Notes under the pieces: model-generated | Database searches by the model: none | Told to the model about the DNA's origin: nothing | The model's input: only the letters and a program-made list of their open reading frames with translations | In this document: positions 22,571 through 34,950 of the stretch, one piece after another | Layout of the letters: each line of letters starts with the position of its first letter | How positions within the stretch are numbered: the first letter of the stretch is position 1 | Translations under genes and position numbers: made by a program | Assembly (NCBI RefSeq): GCF_000695625.1 | Contig: NZ_JMQI01000039.1 | Span: 114,223 to 178,222 of the forward strand | Origin: Amycolatopsis rifamycinica | GTDB taxonomy: Bacteria > Actinomycetota > Actinomycetes > Mycobacteriales > Pseudonocardiaceae | Length of the DNA stretch: 64,000 bases | Direction of reading: 5' to 3'

Positions 22571-23218
22571 GCCGGCGGGGCGGCTCCGCCGGGGTCTTGA
22601 AGGAGTCATTCAAGACCCCGGGCGTCGGGAAGGACTCATTCAGGACATCGAAGGCCCGGGTGAGGGGCGGCCGCGGCCCGGCACCCGGCGACCTCGTCGG
22701 AGGCGGTGCGCCGGTGAAGCCGCCGGGCCCGGCCGCCTCGCCGACCACGCGCCCGCCGGGTGTGACCGGCCCCGGGACCCGAACCCGGCAAGCCCGACCC
22801 CGGCCGCCAACCGCCGACCCCGGCTCCCGCACCCCGCGCCAGAACAGCCGGCCCACCCCGCGAACCCCGTACCCACGGGCGCGATCGGCCCCGCGACCCG
22901 AGGTGTGGAATGTCCCGCGGCACCGGGGCGTTGAGAGGTACGCTGGAGGTTCGCCGACCTACAGACCCCCCGCCGCGTTCCTCCCGGACCCGGGCGGGTA
23001 TCTTTGGAGACCGTGCCCGGCATGCGTCGGGCCGCTCCGCGTGCCGTGCGCATGGGCGGGGTGCTCAGGCACCCGGTCACCGGCTTCGGCAGGTCGGGGT
23101 TCCGACGGAAATCCCTCCGGGAAGTTACCGGTCGCGAGACCGTGACGCGGGCCGACACGCCCGACCGCGGGGGCCGGTGAAGACACGAAGAAGCAGATCA
23201 CGACAGGAAGCTGGTCCA
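22571..23218. other. 648-nt region upstream of rpsL: repeats and str-operon leader
   Basis: No convincing gene was found here. The first 80 nt hold a small GC hairpin and the GAAGGAGTCATTCAAGAC repeat. The middle is Pro/Arg/Gly-codon-like in several frames and reads as GC-rich noise. A TACGCT -10-like hexamer (22939-22944) lies about 280 nt before rpsL and is a possible start of the str operon; no good -35 was found. The ORF that continues into rpsL from 22910 is an open-frame extension, not an S12 leader. Confidence 0.5.
22591..22650. repeat. dispersed repeat with hairpin (GAAGGAGTCATTCAAGAC type)
   Basis: A perfect 11-bp stem with a 7-nt loop (22591-22619) encloses GAAGGAGTCATTCAAGAC. A second, degenerate copy (GAAGGACTCATTCAGGAC) begins about 30 nt further on, near 22629. 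Such elements are multi-copy between genes in this group of actinobacteria. Here it may also act as a terminator for the small upstream gene. Confidence 0.6.
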
Positions 23219-23593
23219 TTGCCCACGATCCAGCAGCTGGTCCGCAAGGGCCGCCAGGACAAGGCTGCCAAGCAGAAGACGGCGGCCCTCAAGGGGAGCC
23301 CGCAGCGGCGTGGCGTGTGCACCCGCGTGTACACCACGACCCCCAAGAAGCCGAACTCGGCGCTGCGCAAGGTCGCGCGTGTGAAGCTGACCAGCGGCAT
23401 CGAGGTCACCGCCTACATCCCCGGTGAGGGCCACAACCTCCAGGAGCACTCGATGGTGCTCGTGCGCGGTGGTCGTGTGAAGGACCTTCCGGGTGTCCGT
23501 TACAAGATCATCCGCGGTTCGCTCGACACCCAGGGTGTCAAGAACCGCAAGCAGGCGCGCAGCCGGTACGGCGCGAAGAAGGAGAAGAGCTAA
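23219..23593 (+). CDS. rpsL: 30S ribosomal protein S12 (uS12)
   Basis: A decoding-centre protein of 124 aa. The TTG start at 23219 gives the universal N-terminus MPTIQQLVRKGR, with an AGGAAG ribosome-binding site before it. Longer in-frame readings upstream are not S12-like. The TPKKPNSALRKVARV segment with Lys43 and the Lys88 region (GRVKDLPGVRY) have the usual streptomycin-sensitive residues. The stop overlaps the rpsG start (TAATG). It is the first gene of the str operon. Confidence 0.98.
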   Translation: MPTIQQLVRKGRQDKAAKQKTAALKGSPQRRGVCTRVYTTTPKKPNSALRKVARVKLTSGIEVTAYIPGEGHNLQEHSMVLVRGGRVKDLPGVRYKIIRGSLDTQGVKNRKQARSRYGAKKEKS

Positions 23594-24063
23594 TGCCCCG
23601 CAAGGGTCCGGCCCCGAAGCGGCCGCTGATCTCCGACCCCGTCTACGCCTCCCCGCTGGTCACCCAGCTGGTGAACAAGGTGCTGAAGGACGGGAAGCGG
23701 TCCCTGGCCGAGCGCATCGTGTACGGCGCGCTCGAAGGCGCTCGCGAGAAGACCGGCACCGACCCGGTCGTGACGCTGAAGCGCGCCCTCGACAACGTGA
23801 AGCCCACCATCGAGGTGAAGAGCCGCCGCGTCGGTGGTGCCACCTACCAGGTGCCGATCGAGGTCAAGCCGGGCCGCTCCACCACGCTGGCGCTGCGCTG
23901 GCTGGTCTCCTTCTCGCAGGCTCGCCGCGAGAAGACGATGATCGAGCGCCTGCAGAACGAGCTCCTGGACGCTTCCAACGGCCTCGGTGCCTCCGTGAAG
24001 CGTCGCGAAGACACGCACAAGATGGCCGAGTCCAACCGGGCCTTCGCGCACTATCGCTGGTGA
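23593..24063 (+). CDS. rpsG: 30S ribosomal protein S7 (uS7)
   Basis: A 156-aa protein that nucleates the 30S head by binding 16S rRNA. The start MPRKGPAPKRPLISDPVY and the length match actinobacterial S7. The ATG overlaps the rpsL stop by one base, so the two genes are translationally coupled. fusA follows after 63 nt. Confidence 0.98.
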   Translation: MPRKGPAPKRPLISDPVYASPLVTQLVNKVLKDGKRSLAERIVYGALEGAREKTGTDPVVTLKRALDNVKPTIEVKSRRVGGATYQVPIEVKPGRSTTLALRWLVSFSQARREKTMIERLQNELLDASNGLGASVKRREDTHKMAESNRAFAHYRW

Positions 24064-24126
24064 TGACCGCCCGGCTGTCGACCAAGCCATGCCGGGCCCC
24101 AAGCTTGAGAACAGGGGAACACTCTC

Positions 24127-26226
<2,100 letters not shown>

Positions 26227-26294
26227 GTCCCCCCCCAGCGCTCGCGGGCATTAAGGGACTCTCCTGAACGTCCGCAGCACCGACGAAGGAACAA

Positions 26295-26324
26295 TCGTGG
26301 GGCGGCAGCCACGCCGCCCCACGA
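26295..26324 (+). promoter_or_regulatory. hairpin in fusA-tuf spacer
   Basis: A perfect 12-bp stem (26295-26306 with 26313-26324) with a 6-nt loop lies 34 nt before the tuf start in a 132-nt spacer. No U-run follows. It may be an attenuator, an RNA-stability element or part of the control that lets tuf be expressed above fusA. Confidence 0.45.
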
Positions 26325-26358
26325 GCACAAAGCGAAATCAGTCCAGGAGGACATTCCA

Positions 26359-27552
<1,194 letters not shown>

Positions 27553-27558
27553 CGTAGG

Positions 27559-27597
27559 CGCCCTGCGCCCGGGTAATACACCCCCGGGTGCAGGGCG
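27559..27597 (+). terminator. terminator of the str operon
   Basis: A 15-bp stem with one G-U pair (27559-27573 with 27583-27597) and a 9-nt loop begins 6 nt after the tuf stop. This fits a factor-independent terminator of the GC-rich, U-poor actinobacterial type. Confidence 0.75.
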
Positions 27598-27960
27598 TCA
27601 ACTCACGTGTGCGACACTATTTTGGTTGCTCGTCCTGGGGCGGCCGATCCCTTCGAGGTCTACTTCGAGAGGGTCCGGCCGCCTCGGTGCGAGTGGCCAC
27701 GGTCCGCGGAGCTCTTCCCTTCGGGTGAGGCGAGCGGGCAAGGGCAGTGAGGCGGTCCAGCCGGCTCATAGCCTCCTCACGTTGAGGAAGACCAGGCAAG
27801 ACGACGATCCCGCGGGATCCGTCTGTGCGTCGGGCGCGACACGCCCGACCGCGTGGACCGGGGACAGGGCCGTTGAACTGCGGAAACCCGGCCAGGGTGG
27901 GGACACCCGGCGGGGTTTTGTGAGATAGCGGCACGAGACGACAAGGAACGAGCAGCCACC
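27598..27960 (+). promoter_or_regulatory. S10-operon promoter region and structured leader
   Basis: A 363-nt non-coding stretch before rpsJ. A TATTTT -10-like hexamer at 27618-27623 is the best start candidate; the -35 is weak. Three local palindromes follow: CCTCACGTTGAGG near 27773, GATCCCGCGGGATC at 27806-27819, and an 8-bp stem at 27829-27849. A further GC-rich inverted segment lies just before the ribosome-binding site. The long, structured leader would suit r-protein feedback on the S10 operon; that is inferred from other bacteria, not shown here. Confidence 0.45.
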
Positions 27961-28266
27961 ATGGCGGGACAGAAGATCCGCATCCGGCTCAAGGCCTACG
28001 ACCACGAGGCGATCGACACCTCGGCGCGCAAGATCGTGGAGACGGTCACGCGCACCGGCGCCCGGGTTGTCGGGCCGGTGCCGCTGCCCACCGAGAAGAA
28101 CGTTTACTGCGTCATCCGCTCGCCGCACAAGTACAAGGACTCGCGCGAGCACTTCGAGATGCGCACGCACAAGCGTCTGATCGACATCCTCGACCCGACG
28201 CCGAAGACGGTCGACGCGCTCATGCGCATCGACCTGCCGGCGAGCGTCGACGTCAACATCCAGTAA
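27961..28266 (+). CDS. rpsJ: 30S ribosomal protein S10 (uS10)
   Basis: A 101-aa protein of the 30S head that also serves as the antitermination factor NusE. The ATG start gives MAGQKIRIRLKAYDHEAID; the length is as in mycobacteria. It opens the S10 operon after a 363-nt leader, and rplC follows after 31 nt. Confidence 0.98.
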   Translation: MAGQKIRIRLKAYDHEAIDTSARKIVETVTRTGARVVGPVPLPTEKNVYCVIRSPHKYKDSREHFEMRTHKRLIDILDPTPKTVDALMRIDLPASVDVNIQ

Positions 28267-28297
28267 GCGTTGGGCGAGCGGCGGAGATAAGAGACTC

Positions 28298-28954
28298 ATG
28301 TCTGACAGGCAGATGAAGGGCATCCTGGGCACCAAGCTCGGCATGACCCAGGTCTTCGACGAGCAGAACCGGGTTGTCCCGGTCACCGTCGTCAAGGCCG
28401 GTCCGAACGTGGTCACCCAGGTTCGGACCCAGGAGAAGGACGGCTACAAGGCCGTGCAGCTGGCGTTCGGCGCGGTCGACCCGCGCAAGGTGAACAAGCC
28501 GCGCACCGGCCACTTCGACAAGGCGGGCGTGACCCCGCGCCGGTTCCTCGCCGAGCTGCGCACCACCGACGCCGAGACCTACGAGGTCGGCCAGGAGATC
28601 ACCGCCGAGGTGTTCGCCGCCGGCGTCGAGGTCGACGTGACCGGGACCAGCAAGGGCAAGGGCTACGCGGGTGTCATGAAGCGCCACGGCTTCAAGGGCC
28701 AGGGCGCGAGCCACGGTGCCCAGGCCGTGCACCGCAAGCCGGGTTCCATCGGTGGCTGCGCCACCCCCGGCCGCGTCTTCAAGGGCCTGCGCATGGCGGG
28801 CCGGATGGGCAACGACCGGGTCACCACGCAGAACCTGACCGTGCACGCCGTGCGTGCCGACGACGGCCTGCTGCTGATCAAGGGCGCCGTGCCCGGTCCC
28901 AAGGGCGGCGTGCTGTTCGTTCGCAGCGCCGCGAAGGGTGGTAACTCCGAATGA
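28298..28954 (+). CDS. rplC: 50S ribosomal protein L3 (uL3)
   Basis: A 218-aa protein that starts 50S assembly and whose loop reaches the peptidyl-transferase centre. The start MSDRQMKGILGTKLGMTQVFDE and the loop HRKPGSIGGCATPGRVFKG are typical. Its stop overlaps the rplD start (ATGA). Confidence 0.98.
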   Translation: MSDRQMKGILGTKLGMTQVFDEQNRVVPVTVVKAGPNVVTQVRTQEKDGYKAVQLAFGAVDPRKVNKPRTGHFDKAGVTPRRFLAELRTTDAETYEVGQEITAEVFAAGVEVDVTGTSKGKGYAGVMKRHGFKGQGASHGAQAVHRKPGSIGGCATPGRVFKGLRMAGRMGNDRVTTQNLTVHAVRADDGLLLIKGAVPGPKGGVLFVRSAAKGGNSE

Positions 28955-29640
28955 CAAGCGTCGAGCTGAAGACCCCGGCCGGTAAAGCCGACGGCACCGT
29001 GGACCTCCCCGAGGAGATCTTCGACGTGCAGGCCAATGTCGCGCTGATGCACCAGGTCGTGGTGGCCCAGCAGGCCGCCGCGCGCCAGGGCACGCACGAC
29101 ACGAAGACCCGTGGTGAGGTCTCCGGTGGCGGCAAGAAGCCGTACCGGCAGAAGGGCACCGGCCGTGCCCGCCAGGGTTCGACCCGCGCGCCGCAGTTCG
29201 CCGGCGGTGGCGTCGTCCACGGCCCCACGCCGCGTGACTACACCCAGCGCACCCCGAAGAAGATGAAGGCCGCCGCCCTGCGTGGCGCCCTCTCCGACCG
29301 GGCCCGCGCCGGCCAGCTGCACGTCGTCACCGAGCTGGTGACCGGCGAGAAGCCGTCCACGAAAGCAGCCCGCGCCGCCCTCGCCGCCGTCACGGCCGCG
29401 AAGCGCGTGCTCGTGGTGCTGGACCGGGCCGACGAGCTGAGCTGGGTTTCCCTGCGGAACCTGCCCGAGGTGCACATCCTCTGGGCGGACCAGCTCAATA
29501 CCTACGACGTGCTGGTCAACGACGACGTCGTGTTCACCAAGGCCGCGTACGACGCGTTCGTCGCCGGCCCCGTCCGCGGGAAGACCGTCAAGGCTTCCGC
29601 GCGCTCGGGCGAGGTCACGGAAGGGAGTGACGAGAAGTGA
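28951..29640 (+). CDS. rplD: 50S ribosomal protein L4 (uL4)
   Basis: A 229-aa protein that lines the exit tunnel and in enterobacteria represses the S10 operon. The GGGKKPYRQKGTGRARQGSTR tunnel-loop region (written here in part) is conserved. The C-terminus carries a slightly longer tail than in E. coli. Both ends overlap neighbouring genes by 4 nt. Confidence 0.97.
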   Translation: MTSVELKTPAGKADGTVDLPEEIFDVQANVALMHQVVVAQQAAARQGTHDTKTRGEVSGGGKKPYRQKGTGRARQGSTRAPQFAGGGVVHGPTPRDYTQRTPKKMKAAALRGALSDRARAGQLHVVTELVTGEKPSTKAARAALAAVTAAKRVLVVLDRADELSWVSLRNLPEVHILWADQLNTYDVLVNDDVVFTKAAYDAFVAGPVRGKTVKASARSGEVTEGSDEK

Positions 29641-29948
29641 GTTCGGTCGCCATTCCGGACCCCCGCGACATCCTGCTCGCGCCGGTCATCTCCGAGAAGT
29701 CCTACGGGCTGCTCGAGGACCACAAGTACACGTTCATCGTCCGCCCGGACGCCAACAAGACCCAGATCAAGATCGCGGTCGAGAAGGTGTTCGGCGTCAA
29801 GGTGGTCAGCGTCAACACGGCCAACCGGCAGGGCAAGCGGAAGCGGACTCGCGCCGGCTTCGGCAAGCGCAAGGACACCAAGCGCGCCATCGTGACTCTT
29901 TCGCCCGAAAGCAAGGCGATCGAGATCTTCGGCGGACCCACCGCGTAA
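29637..29948 (+). CDS. rplW: 50S ribosomal protein L23 (uL23)
   Basis: A 103-aa protein at the tunnel exit, the docking site for trigger factor and SRP. The GTG start overlaps the rplD stop (GTGA). The sequence DPRDILLAPVISEKSYGLLED and the KRKRTRAGFGKRKD loop match the family. Confidence 0.97.
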   Translation: MSSVAIPDPRDILLAPVISEKSYGLLEDHKYTFIVRPDANKTQIKIAVEKVFGVKVVSVNTANRQGKRKRTRAGFGKRKDTKRAIVTLSPESKAIEIFGGPTA

Positions 29949-29963
29949 AGGACTGAGCTGACA

Positions 29964-30800
29964 ATGGGCATCCGCAAGTACAAGCCGACGACCCCGGGTC
30001 GTCGCGGTTCGAGCGTCTCGGACTTCGCCGAGATCACCCGCTCCACCCCGGAGAAGTCGCTGCTTCGTCCGCTGAGCGGTTCGGGCGGTCGCAACTCGTC
30101 CGGCAAGATCACCACCCGGCACAAGGGTGGCGGCCACAAGCGCGCTTACCGCGTCATCGACTTCCGTCGCAATGACAAGGACGGCATCCCCGCCAAGGTC
30201 GCGCACATCGAGTACGACCCCAACCGGTCCGCTCGCATCGCGCTGCTGCACTACGCCGACGGCGAGAAGCGCTACATCATCGCGCCGGAGAAGCTGAAGC
30301 AGGGCGACACCGTCGAGAACGGCCCCCGGGCCGACATCAAGCCGGGCAACAACCTGCCGCTGCGCAACATCCCGGTCGGCACCGTGATCCACGCGATCGA
30401 GCTCCGCCCCGGTGGCGGCGCGAAGATGGCGCGGTCCGCCGGCGCGAAGGTGCAGCTCGTCGCCAAGGACGGTCCGTACGCCCAGCTGCGTCTCCCCTCG
30501 GGCGAGATCCGCAACGTGGACGTGCGCAACCGCGCCACGGTCGGCGAGGTCGGCAACTCCGACCACGCCAACATCAACTGGGGCAAGGCCGGCCGCAACC
30601 GCTGGCGCGGCAAGCGCCCCACGGTCCGCGGTGTCGTCATGAACCCGGTCGACCACCCGCACGGTGGTGGTGAGGGCAAGACCTCCGGTGGTCGCCACCC
30701 GGTCAACCCGAACGGTAAGCCCGAGGGCCGCACGCGTCGCCGCAAGGCGTCCGACGCCCTCATCGTCCGCCGCCGTCGCACCGGCAAGAACAAGCGCTGA
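29964..30800 (+). CDS. rplB: 50S ribosomal protein L2 (uL2)
   Basis: A 278-aa protein needed for subunit joining and peptidyl transfer. The start MGIRKYKPTTPGRRGSSV and the conserved C-terminal VDHPHGGGEGKTSGGRHPV with the functional His are present. Confidence 0.98.
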   Translation: MGIRKYKPTTPGRRGSSVSDFAEITRSTPEKSLLRPLSGSGGRNSSGKITTRHKGGGHKRAYRVIDFRRNDKDGIPAKVAHIEYDPNRSARIALLHYADGEKRYIIAPEKLKQGDTVENGPRADIKPGNNLPLRNIPVGTVIHAIELRPGGGAKMARSAGAKVQLVAKDGPYAQLRLPSGEIRNVDVRNRATVGEVGNSDHANINWGKAGRNRWRGKRPTVRGVVMNPVDHPHGGGEGKTSGGRHPVNPNGKPEGRTRRRKASDALIVRRRRTGKNKR

Positions 30801-30818
30801 GCAGGGAGGTAGAACCAA

Positions 30819-31100
30819 ATGCCACGTAGCCTCAAAAAGGGCCCGTTCGTGGACGACCACCTGCTCAAGAAGGTGGACGCGCTGAACGAATCGGGCAAGA
30901 AGACCGTGATCAAGACTTGGTCGCGCCGCTCCACGATCATCCCGGACTTCCTGGGTCACACGATCGCGGTGCACGACGGTCGGAAGCACGTCCCGGTGTT
31001 CGTCACCGAGGCGATGGTGGGTCACAAGCTGGGCGAGTTCGCCCCGACGCGGACCTTCAAGGGCCACATCAAGGACGACCGCAAGTCGCGCCGCCGCTGA
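30819..31100 (+). CDS. rpsS: 30S ribosomal protein S19 (uS19)
   Basis: A 93-aa head protein. The start MPRSLKKGPFVDDHLLKKV and the C-terminal GEFAPTRTFKGHIKDDRKS are typical. A GGGAGG ribosome-binding site precedes the ATG. Confidence 0.98.
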   Translation: MPRSLKKGPFVDDHLLKKVDALNESGKKTVIKTWSRRSTIIPDFLGHTIAVHDGRKHVPVFVTEAMVGHKLGEFAPTRTFKGHIKDDRKSRRR

Positions 31101-31131
31101 GCGGGCACGAGAGAGAACAAGGGAAGTAGCG

Positions 31132-31547
31132 ATGAACGCCCAGAACGACGCGACGACCGAGGCTCTGCCTACGGCGTACGCGCGGGCTCGCTTCGTCCGG
31201 GACTCGCCGACCAAGGTGCGCCGGGTGATCGAGCTCATCAAGGGACGTAGCGCCGCCGACGCCTTGGCCGTGCTCCGGTTCGCCCCGCAGGCGGCCAGCG
31301 AGCCGGTCGCGAAGGTGCTCGCCAGCGCCGTGGCCAACGCCGAGAACAACCTTCAGCTGGACCCGGAGACGCTCTGGGTCAAGAACGCGTACGCCGACGA
31401 GGGCCCGACCCTCAAGCGCATCCGGCCGCGGGCCCAGGGCCGCGCGTACCGGATCCGCAAGCGGACCAGCCACATCACCGTCGAGGTGGAGTCGCGTCCC
31501 GCCGTCGCGCAGAAGGCTCAGAGCAAGAAGAAGGCAGGTGGCCGGTA

Positions 31548-31548
<1 letters not shown>
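31132..31548 (+). CDS. rplV: 50S ribosomal protein L22 (uL22)
   Basis: A 138-aa protein with the long tunnel hairpin (KRIRPRAQGRAYRIRKRTSH). Its N- and C-terminal extensions are longer than in E. coli, as is usual in actinobacteria. The last base of the stop is the first base of the rpsC GTG start. Confidence 0.97.
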
Positions 31549-32387
<839 letters not shown>

Positions 32388-32390
32388 GAC

Positions 32391-32810
32391 GTGCTCATCC
32401 CGCGCAGGGTCAAGCACCGGAAGCAGCACTCCCCGAAGCGCCACGGCGCCGCCAAGGGTGGCACGAAGGTCAGCTTCGGCGAGTACGGCATCCAGGCGCT
32501 TGAGCACAGCTACGTGACGAACCGGCAGATCGAGTCCGCTCGTATCGCCATGACCCGTCACATCAAGCGTGGTGGCAAGGTGTGGACGACCATCTACCCG
32601 GACCGCCCGCTGACCAAGAAGCCGGCCGAGACCCGGATGGGTTCCGGTAAGGGTTCGCCGGAGTGGTGGATCGCGAACGTGAAGCCGGGCCGCGTGATGT
32701 TCGAGATCTCGTTCCCGAACGAGGAGACGGCTCGCGAGGCGCTGCGCCGCGCGATCCACAAGCTGCCCATGAAGTGCCGCATCGTGACCCGTGAAGGTGG
32801 TGAGTTCTGA
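32391..32810 (+). CDS. rplP: 50S ribosomal protein L16 (uL16)
   Basis: A 139-aa protein near the A-site. The GTG start at 32391 gives MLIPRRVKHRKQHSP. The ETRMGSGKGSPEWWIANVKPG segment (shown in part) is conserved. The stop overlaps the rpmC ATG by one base. Confidence 0.98.
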   Translation: MLIPRRVKHRKQHSPKRHGAAKGGTKVSFGEYGIQALEHSYVTNRQIESARIAMTRHIKRGGKVWTTIYPDRPLTKKPAETRMGSGKGSPEWWIANVKPGRVMFEISFPNEETAREALRRAIHKLPMKCRIVTREGGEF

Positions 32811-33058
32811 TGGCTAACGCAGGTGCCGCTCAGGCATCGGAGCTGCGTGAGCTCACCGCGGAAGAGCTCGTCCTGCGTCTGAAGGAATACAAGGAGGAGC
32901 TGTTCAACCTCCGCTTCCAGATGGCGACCGGTCAGCTCGACAACAACCGCCGTCTGCGCACCGTCCGCACGGACATCGCGCGGATCTACACGGTCATGCG
33001 CGAGCGCGAACTCGGCCTGTCCGTTGCCCCCGACGCCGAGAGTGAAGGTGCCGCATGA
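32810..33058 (+). CDS. rpmC: 50S ribosomal protein L29 (uL29)
   Basis: An 82-aa two-helix protein at the tunnel exit (ELRELTAEELVLRLKEYKEELF, shown in part). It is longer than E. coli L29 at both ends. It overlaps rpsQ by 4 nt. Confidence 0.97.
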   Translation: MANAGAAQASELRELTAEELVLRLKEYKEELFNLRFQMATGQLDNNRRLRTVRTDIARIYTVMRERELGLSVAPDAESEGAA

Positions 33059-33333
33059 GCGAGCCCACCACCGAGACGCCGGCCCGGAACGACCGCAAGG
33101 TCCGCGAGGGCTACGTCGTCTCGGACAAGATGAACAAGACGATCGTGGTCGAGCTCGAGGACCGCAAGAAGCACCCCCGTTACTCGAAGGTCGTCCGCTC
33201 CACCTCCAAGGTGAAGGTGCACGACGAGAACAACGAGGCGGGCGTGGGCGACCGGGTCACCCTGATGGAGACCCGCCCGCTGTCGGCGACGAAGCGGTGG
33301 CGCCTGGTGCAGATCGTGGAGAAGGCCAAGTAA
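33055..33333 (+). CDS. rpsQ: 30S ribosomal protein S17 (uS17)
   Basis: A 92-aa primary 16S-binding protein. The VSDKMNKTIVVELEDRKKHP core and GDRVTLMETRPLSATKRWRL are typical. A 91-nt spacer separates it from rplN; this is the S10/spc boundary. Confidence 0.97.
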   Translation: MSEPTTETPARNDRKVREGYVVSDKMNKTIVVELEDRKKHPRYSKVVRSTSKVKVHDENNEAGVGDRVTLMETRPLSATKRWRLVQIVEKAK

Positions 33334-33424
33334 GCAGGGCTCTTCGGAGTCTTTAGTTCCGCAAGGCTCGCCAATGTGAAACCTCACAAGCGGGCGAGAA
33401 CCGGCGCGACATACAGGAGTTGAC

Positions 33425-33793
33425 GTGATCCAGCAGGAGTCGCGGCTTCGGGTAGCCGACAACACGGGTGCGAAGGAAATCCTCTGCATCCGCGTTCTCG
33501 GTGGCTCCGGGCGGCGCTACGCCGGCATCGGCGACATCATCGTCGCCACCGTGAAGGACGCCATCCCGGCTGCCGGGGTGAAGAAGGGCGACGTCGTCAA
33601 GGCCGTCATCGTCCGCACGGTCAAGGAGCGCCGTCGTCCGGACGGTTCCTACATCCGGTTCGACGAGAACGCCGCCGTGCTCATCAAGAACGACAACGAG
33701 CCCCGCGGCACCCGCATCTTCGGTCCGGTGGGCCGCGAGCTGCGCGACCGAAAGTTCATGAAGATCATTTCGCTCGCGCCGGAGGTGCTGTGA
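33425..33793 (+). CDS. rplN: 50S ribosomal protein L14 (uL14)
   Basis: A 122-aa protein at the subunit interface. The GTG start gives MIQQESRLRVADNTGAKEIL. Full length, first gene of the spc group. Confidence 0.98.
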   Translation: MIQQESRLRVADNTGAKEILCIRVLGGSGRRYAGIGDIIVATVKDAIPAAGVKKGDVVKAVIVRTVKERRRPDGSYIRFDENAAVLIKNDNEPRGTRIFGPVGRELRDRKFMKIISLAPEVL

Positions 33794-34107
33794 TGAAGGT
33801 GAAGAAGGGCGACACGGTCGTCGTCATCGCCGGCAAGGACAAGGGCGCCAAGGGCAAGGTCATCCAGGCTTACCCGGAGCGCGAGCGCGTGCTGGTCGAG
33901 GGCGTGAACCGGATCAAGAAGCACACGCGGATCAGCCAGACCCAGCGCGGTGCGCAGTCCGGCGGCATCGTCACGCAGGAGGCGCCCATCCACGTCTCGA
34001 ACGTGATGGTCGTCGACTCGGACGGCAAGCCGGCCCGGGTGGGTTACCGCATCGGCGAGGACGGCAAGAAGGTCCGGATCTCGCGCCGGAACGGTAAGGA
34101 CATCTGA
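33793..34107 (+). CDS. rplX: 50S ribosomal protein L24 (uL24)
   Basis: A 104-aa assembly-initiator protein with the KOW motif at its start (MKVKKGDTVVVIAGKDKGAKG). The ATG at 33793 has a GGAGG 7 nt upstream. A GTG one codon earlier (33790) is less likely. It overlaps rplN and rplE by one base each. Confidence 0.97.
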   Translation: MKVKKGDTVVVIAGKDKGAKGKVIQAYPERERVLVEGVNRIKKHTRISQTQRGAQSGGIVTQEAPIHVSNVMVVDSDGKPARVGYRIGEDGKKVRISRRNGKDI

Positions 34108-34670
34108 TGACCACCGCAGAGAAGACCTCGCCGCGCCTCAAGGTGCGGTACCGCGAGGAAATCAAGGGCCAGCTGCAGGCTGAGTTCTCCTTCGCCAACG
34201 TCCACCAGATCCCGGGCGTGACGAAGGTCGTCGTGAACATGGGCGTCGGCGACGCCGCCCGCGACAGCAAGCTGATCGAGGGCGCGATCAAGGATCTCGC
34301 CCTGATCACCGGCCAGAAGCCGGAGGTCCGGAAGGCCCGCAAGTCCATCGCGCAGTTCAAGCTGCGTGAAGGTCAGCCGATCGGTGCGCGCGTCACGCTG
34401 CGCGGCGACCGGATGTGGGAGTTCCTCGACCGGCTGCTGACCATCGCGCTGCCGCGTATCCGCGACTTCCGCGGGCTTTCGCCGAAGCAGTTCGACGGCC
34501 ACGGCAACTACACGTTCGGTCTCAACGAGCAGTCGATGTTCCACGAGATCGACCCCGACTCCATCGACCGCCCGCGCGGCATGGACGTCACCGTCGTCAC
34601 GACCGCCACGAACGACGACGAGGGCCGGGCGCTGCTGCGCAAGCTCGGCTTCCCGTTCAAGGAGAACTGA
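34107..34670 (+). CDS. rplE: 50S ribosomal protein L5 (uL5)
   Basis: A 187-aa 5S-rRNA-binding protein. The VTKVVVNMGVGDAARDSKLI and RMWEFLDRLLTIALPRIRDF motifs are typical. rpsN begins 4 nt later. Confidence 0.98.
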   Translation: MTTAEKTSPRLKVRYREEIKGQLQAEFSFANVHQIPGVTKVVVNMGVGDAARDSKLIEGAIKDLALITGQKPEVRKARKSIAQFKLREGQPIGARVTLRGDRMWEFLDRLLTIALPRIRDFRGLSPKQFDGHGNYTFGLNEQSMFHEIDPDSIDRPRGMDVTVVTTATNDDEGRALLRKLGFPFKEN

Positions 34671-34674
34671 GCCG

Positions 34675-34860
34675 ATGGCCAAGAAAGCACTGGTTCACAA
34701 GGCCGCGAAGAAGCCGAAGTTCGCCGTGCGCGCCTACACCCGCTGCCAGCGGTGCGGCCGCCCGCACGCCGTGTTCCGCAAGTTCGGGCTCTGCCGGATC
34801 TGCCTTCGCGAGATGGCACACGCGGGCGAGCTGCCCGGCGTCCGCAAGTCCAGCTGGTAA
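34675..34860 (+). CDS. rpsZ: 30S ribosomal protein S14, zinc-binding type (uS14)
   Basis: A 61-aa short, zinc-binding (C+) S14. The zinc ligands are C24, C27, C40 and C43 (CQRC and CRIC). The zinc-free, longer paralogue, if present, lies elsewhere. Located between L5 and S8 as in the standard spc order. Confidence 0.98.
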   Translation: MAKKALVHKAAKKPKFAVRAYTRCQRCGRPHAVFRKFGLCRICLREMAHAGELPGVRKSSW

Positions 34861-34892
34861 GAGCTTCTTTTTAACTCCCACTTCGCCACAGG

Positions 34893-34921
34893 CCCCGCCG
34901 CTCGCATTACCGGCGGCGGGG
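34893..34921 (+). promoter_or_regulatory. hairpin between rpsN and rpsH
   Basis: An 8-bp GC stem (34893-34900 with 34914-34921) with a 13-nt loop lies in a 90-nt spacer before rpsH. In E. coli the S8 target is upstream of rplE, so whether this is an S8 control site is unknown. Confidence 0.35.
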
Positions 34922-34950
34922 AACCAGGCGAGAAAGGTTGACAGGTCACC

